Below are positions 5,882 through 8,277 of a stretch of 8,277 nt of DNA, piece after piece. Position 1 is the stretch's first letter; the number at the start of each line of letters is the position of its first letter. Where the stretch lies: contig JAJRSN010000100.1 of assembly GCA_024278715.1 (NCBI GenBank), forward strand, positions 1-8,277, given 5' to 3'. The translations under genes were made by a program, and so were the position numbers. Source of the stretch: Calditrichota bacterium. GTDB taxonomy: Bacteria > Calditrichota > Calditrichia > Calditrichales > Calditrichaceae. The notes beneath the pieces were generated by a model that saw nothing but the letters and a program-made list of their open reading frames with translations, was not told the DNA's origin and made no database searches.

Positions 5882-6466
5882 TTATCGGTCAGTGCGGTTA
5901 TTGTCAAGGTTAAATTTGTTATTTTTAAGATACTTATCAAGAACATGATACAAAACGATCCCATAAGCTACGGAAACATTCAAAGATTGCTTTATTCCCA
6001 GCATGGGAATTTCCACGGCAAGGTCAGCCAACTGAACCGCTTCTTCGCTTACGCCTTCCACTTCATTCCCCAGCACCAGACAAACGGGAAACCGGTAATC
6101 CGCCTCCGCATAATTAACGCTTTTTGTAGTGTGTTCAACAACAACGATCTGCGTGTTCTGCTCTTTCAGTTTTTTCAGTATTTCAGCCGCGCTTTTGTGA
6201 TACGACCAGGGAACGCTGTCCGTGGCGCCGAGAGCTGTTTTATCGATTTCAATGCGCGGCGGCTGAGCCGTGAATCCGGCAAGATAAAGATGCTGAATTC
6301 TTGCGCCGTCACTCGTTCGGAAAATACTACCCACATTGTGCATACTTCGGATATCTTCGACCAAAACTTGAATCGGTAAACGCGGACGTTTTTTCAACTC
6401 TTCTAAATTGGGCTGGCGTTCAAAGATTTCGTCAAAGGTTAATTTACGAATTTTGCTCGTCGCCAT
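5882..6466 (-). CDS. SPOUT (TrmH/SpoU) RNA 2'-O-ribose methyltransferase
   Basis: A 194-aa enzyme of the trefoil-knotted SPOUT class, expected to transfer methyl from SAM to a ribose 2'-hydroxyl in tRNA or rRNA. The three TrmH motifs are present in order: motif 1 HNVGSIFRTSDG (43-54, with N44 and R50), motif 2 LVLGNEVEGVS (130-140, with E135 and G138), and motif 3 IPMLGIKQSLNVSVAYGI (153-170, with S161, N163 and S165). About 30 residues precede the catalytic domain and include a basic stretch, but there is no separate L30e-like substrate-binding domain as in RlmB. The C-terminus is a short polar tail. It lies 10 bp downstream of rlmD, so the two RNA-modification genes probably share a transcript. 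ATG at 6466 is preceded by only a weak purine-rich SD. The family is secure. The target nucleotide is not: tRNA Gm18 (TrmH), a wobble position (TrmL) or an rRNA site are all possible. Confidence 0.9.
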   Translation of the reverse strand: MATSKIRKLTFDEIFERQPNLEELKKRPRLPIQVLVEDIRSMHNVGSIFRTSDGARIQHLYLAGFTAQPPRIEIDKTALGATDSVPWSYHKSAAEILKKLKEQNTQIVVVEHTTKSVNYAEADYRFPVCLVLGNEVEGVSEEAVQLADLAVEIPMLGIKQSLNVSVAYGIVLYHVLDKYLKNNKFNLDNNRTDR

Positions 6467-6476
6467 CTTTCGCCGT

Positions 6477-7886
6477 TTAACCTTTCCTGCGTATTAATTT
6501 GACGACCATTTCAATATGATAGGTCTGCGGAAACATATCCACCGGTTGAACCTCTTTAATTTCAAACTGTTCGGCAAGAATTTTCAAATCTCTGGCAAGT
6601 GTCGTGGGATTGCATGACACGTAAACAACTTTTTGGGCGGGGATTGAATTAATCAACCTCAGAACCTTTTCGTGCATCCCGTCACGCGGCGGATCGGTTA
6701 CAATAATATCCGGCAAAGGTTTTGTGTCGCGCAGGGTTTTGAGCAGATCGCCTTCTACAAATTTTGCGTTGTCAACCCCGTGTTCCTCGGCATTTTTTTG
6801 CGCGTCCGAAACGGCGCTTGCCGCAAGTTCAAAGCCGATAACTTTATTTGCCTTTTGCGCCAAAAACAAACTGATGGTTCCCGTTCCCGCGTAAAGGTCC
6901 CACACCACCGAAGAAGCGTCGATTTCCGCGTATTCAAGCGTAATGTCGTAAAGCCGTTCCGCCTGCAGGGTATTTGTCTGAAAAAAAGAATTCGCCGAAA
7001 TGTTGAATACAAATTCTCCGATTTTATCCCGAATGTAGGGTCTGCCGGCAAGTAAAATTTCTTTTTCGCCCGCGGCGATCTGGGCTAAACGCGTGTTGAT
7101 ATTATTAACCACGCTCACAACCTGCGGAAAACGCGTTTGTAATCCCCGGGCAAGGGGCTCCAGTAGTTGGGGCGCTTCGTATCCGGTGACAATATTGACC
7201 ATTATTTCGCCGTTGTAGGCGCTTTCCCGAATCACCAAAAATCGTAAAAATCCCTCATGGCTGTGAATTCCATAAGGCGGCAGATTGTTTTTTTGCACAT
7301 ATTCCGAGACGAATCGTAAAATTTCATTGGCTTTGACTGATTGCAACAGGCACTCATCCACATTTAAAATTTTATCGAAAGCGCCCGGCACATGCAAACC
7401 GAGGGCAAAGTCTCTTTTAATTTCGGGTTGATTCAATTCTTCGGGAAGCAGCCACCTGCGATCGGAAAACGAGAATTCCATTTTGTTGCGGTAGGCAAAC
7501 TCACGGGCAGAAGGAATAACCGGCTTTACTTCGATGTCGGAAAAGCCCCCGATGCGCGTCAGCGATTCTTTAACAATGGCGTGTTTAAAATGAAGCTGGT
7601 CCCGGTAGCTCATGTTTTGCCAGGTACACCCCCCGCACCAGTCAAAATATTTACAAGGGGCTTTAATGCGATTCGGAGAGCGTTCCAAAATTTCGATTAT
7701 GTAAGCTTCGGCATAGTCTTTTTTACGTTTAATGATACGTGCTTTCACCCGGTCGCCCGGCAACGCGCCCTTCACAAAAATCACGTAATTTTCCACTCTT
7801 GATACGCCCCGCCCGCCAAACGCCAATCGCTCGATAGTTAATTCGTATTCTCCTCCCCTTTTAACAGGGTATTTTTTTTCGCTCAT
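6477..7886 (-). CDS. rlmD: 23S rRNA (uracil-C5)-methyltransferase, RlmD/TrmA family
   Basis: A 469-aa cytoplasmic SAM-dependent enzyme that methylates C5 of a uracil in RNA. Domains: an N-terminal TRAM RNA-binding domain (about 8-68); a [4Fe-4S] cysteine set at C78, C84, C87 and C179 with the RlmD-like spacing CxxxxxCxxC...C; a central domain ending in the FQTN motif (302-305); and a Rossmann methyltransferase domain with SAM motif DLYAGTGTISL (330-340), DPPRDG (398-403), the catalytic nucleophile in SCNP (C425), and the general-base glutamate in HIEMV (E459). All key residues are intact and the length fits the family. The start is ATG, with GGGA a few bases upstream, inside the ATGA overlap with the radical SAM gene. 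RlmD acts on U1939 of 23S rRNA in E. coli, but related enzymes (RlmC, or the dual-specific RlmCD) modify U747 as well. Exact target specificity is inferred from resemblance only. Confidence 0.92.
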   Translation of the reverse strand: MSEKKYPVKRGGEYELTIERLAFGGRGVSRVENYVIFVKGALPGDRVKARIIKRKKDYAEAYIIEILERSPNRIKAPCKYFDWCGGCTWQNMSYRDQLHFKHAIVKESLTRIGGFSDIEVKPVIPSAREFAYRNKMEFSFSDRRWLLPEELNQPEIKRDFALGLHVPGAFDKILNVDECLLQSVKANEILRFVSEYVQKNNLPPYGIHSHEGFLRFLVIRESAYNGEIMVNIVTGYEAPQLLEPLARGLQTRFPQVVSVVNNINTRLAQIAAGEKEILLAGRPYIRDKIGEFVFNISANSFFQTNTLQAERLYDITLEYAEIDASSVVWDLYAGTGTISLFLAQKANKVIGFELAASAVSDAQKNAEEHGVDNAKFVEGDLLKTLRDTKPLPDIIVTDPPRDGMHEKVLRLINSIPAQKVVYVSCNPTTLARDLKILAEQFEIKEVQPVDMFPQTYHIEMVVKLIRRKG

Positions 7887-8277
7887 TGCATTTCCCGTAC
7901 AACTCGTTTAACAGCCGTTCCCAAACTTTCATTGTCAAAAATCGTCAATTCGTTTTTTGCCGCTTCATTCAGAATTTTTGCAAATTTACGGATTTTTCGG
8001 AATGTTTCATAGGTAATCGTGTCATTGCTCAACGGAAAAATGGATTTATTCGTTAAAAGCGGATCGATATCTTCCGAAATAAGTCCTCTCGCCACTGCCC
8101 GCTCAAATTCCCTCGTGCCCGGTATCGGCGAAAACGAAGCCAAACGAACAATAACTCCCAAATTATTAACAAAGATAATACTCGCAACAACCTCTTCCAA
8201 ACTTTGATCCGGCAGACCCATAATAACATACGCTTCCAAATCTTTTGCCCTGTAACCGACCCGTTTAAAATGCTCCA
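7883..8277 (-). CDS. Radical SAM protein, C-terminal fragment (5' end beyond the window)
   Basis: About 131 C-terminal residues of a protein that begins outside the window. The frame is open to the right edge: residues EHFKRVGYRAKD directly precede LEAYVIMGLPDQS. The TTG at 8239 is therefore an internal leucine codon, not the start. The segment GYRAKDLEAYVIMGLPDQSLEEV, followed by a hydrophobic helix and then SFSPIPGTREFERAV, is typical of the last strands of the radical SAM TIM barrel in B12-binding/BchE-like family proteins, where 'MGLPGQ..EE' and 'SP.PGT' are recurrent. The CxxxCxxC cluster motif and any cobalamin-binding domain would lie upstream and cannot be seen, so the substrate is unknown. 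Its TGA stop overlaps the start of the downstream methyltransferase as ATGA (7886-7883), which suggests cotranscription and translational coupling. The family call is fairly sure; the subtype is inferred. Confidence 0.8.
   Translation of the reverse strand, partial: EHFKRVGYRAKDLEAYVIMGLPDQSLEEVVASIIFVNNLGVIVRLASFSPIPGTREFERAVARGLISEDIDPLLTNKSIFPLSNDTITYETFRKIRKFAKILNEAAKNELTIFDNESLGTAVKRVVREMQ

Noticed and set aside
8019..8207. Plus-strand open frame at the right end
   Set aside because: It lies opposite the radical SAM fragment, whose conserved motifs are clear. It has no independent support.
8237..8239. TTG at 8239 as the start of a 118-aa gene
   Set aside because: The frame stays open upstream to the window edge, and the residues before it (GYRAKD) continue the conserved radical SAM pattern.

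Overview
The window is a single-strand gene block. Every gene I can support reads on the minus strand, so transcription runs from the right edge (8277) to the left edge (1). The DNA looks moderately AT-rich by eye. The gene set does not fix the organism. REC-like/DUF4388 proteins, a Bacteroidota-style PhoB/PhoR pair, TTG start codons and 9-11-bp-periodic intergenic repeats suggest an environmental Gram-negative, possibly of the FCB group (Calditrichota, Ignavibacteria, KSB1 or similar). This placement is inference with low confidence.

Layout in transcription order: (1) 8277-7883, the C-terminal end of a radical SAM protein, cut by the window edge. (2) 7886-6477, a TRAM-domain, Fe-S uracil-C5 RNA methyltransferase of the RlmD/TrmA family. 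(3) 6466-5882, a SPOUT (TrmH/SpoU) 2'-O-ribose RNA methyltransferase. (4) 5845-4286, a 519-aa protein with a degenerate receiver-like domain, a DUF4388 (PATAN-type) domain, and a C-terminal domain that looks like an MglA-type GTPase with all its nucleotide-binding motifs lost. (5) 4289-3165, a shorter relative (374 aa) with a degenerate receiver, DUF4388 and a charged tail. (6) 3162-2653, an unrecognised 169-aa protein starting at TTG behind a perfect GGAGG. (7) an 85-bp gap. (8) 2567-1875, a PhoB-type response regulator, and (9) 1878-112, a PhoR-type sensor kinase. The final 111 bp (1-111) hold no gene but contain two families of short periodic repeats.

Three gene pairs overlap by ATGA (7886, 4289, 1878) and one pair is 2 bp apart (3162/3165), so translational coupling is likely within the blocks. 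The only gene-free interval of promoter size inside the block precedes phoB. There the minus strand carries four TAACA-like hexamers spaced exactly 11 bp apart, the layout of a Pho box (PhoB/PhoP operator). This supports both the phosphate-regulon assignment and autoregulation of phoBR.

The least ordinary part is 5845-2653: two receiver-like/DUF4388 proteins that appear to have lost canonical phosphorylation, one also carrying a pseudo-GTPase domain, plus an orphan small protein. I read it as a candidate scaffold or polarity-type signalling cassette next to phoBR. Its function cannot be established from sequence alone.
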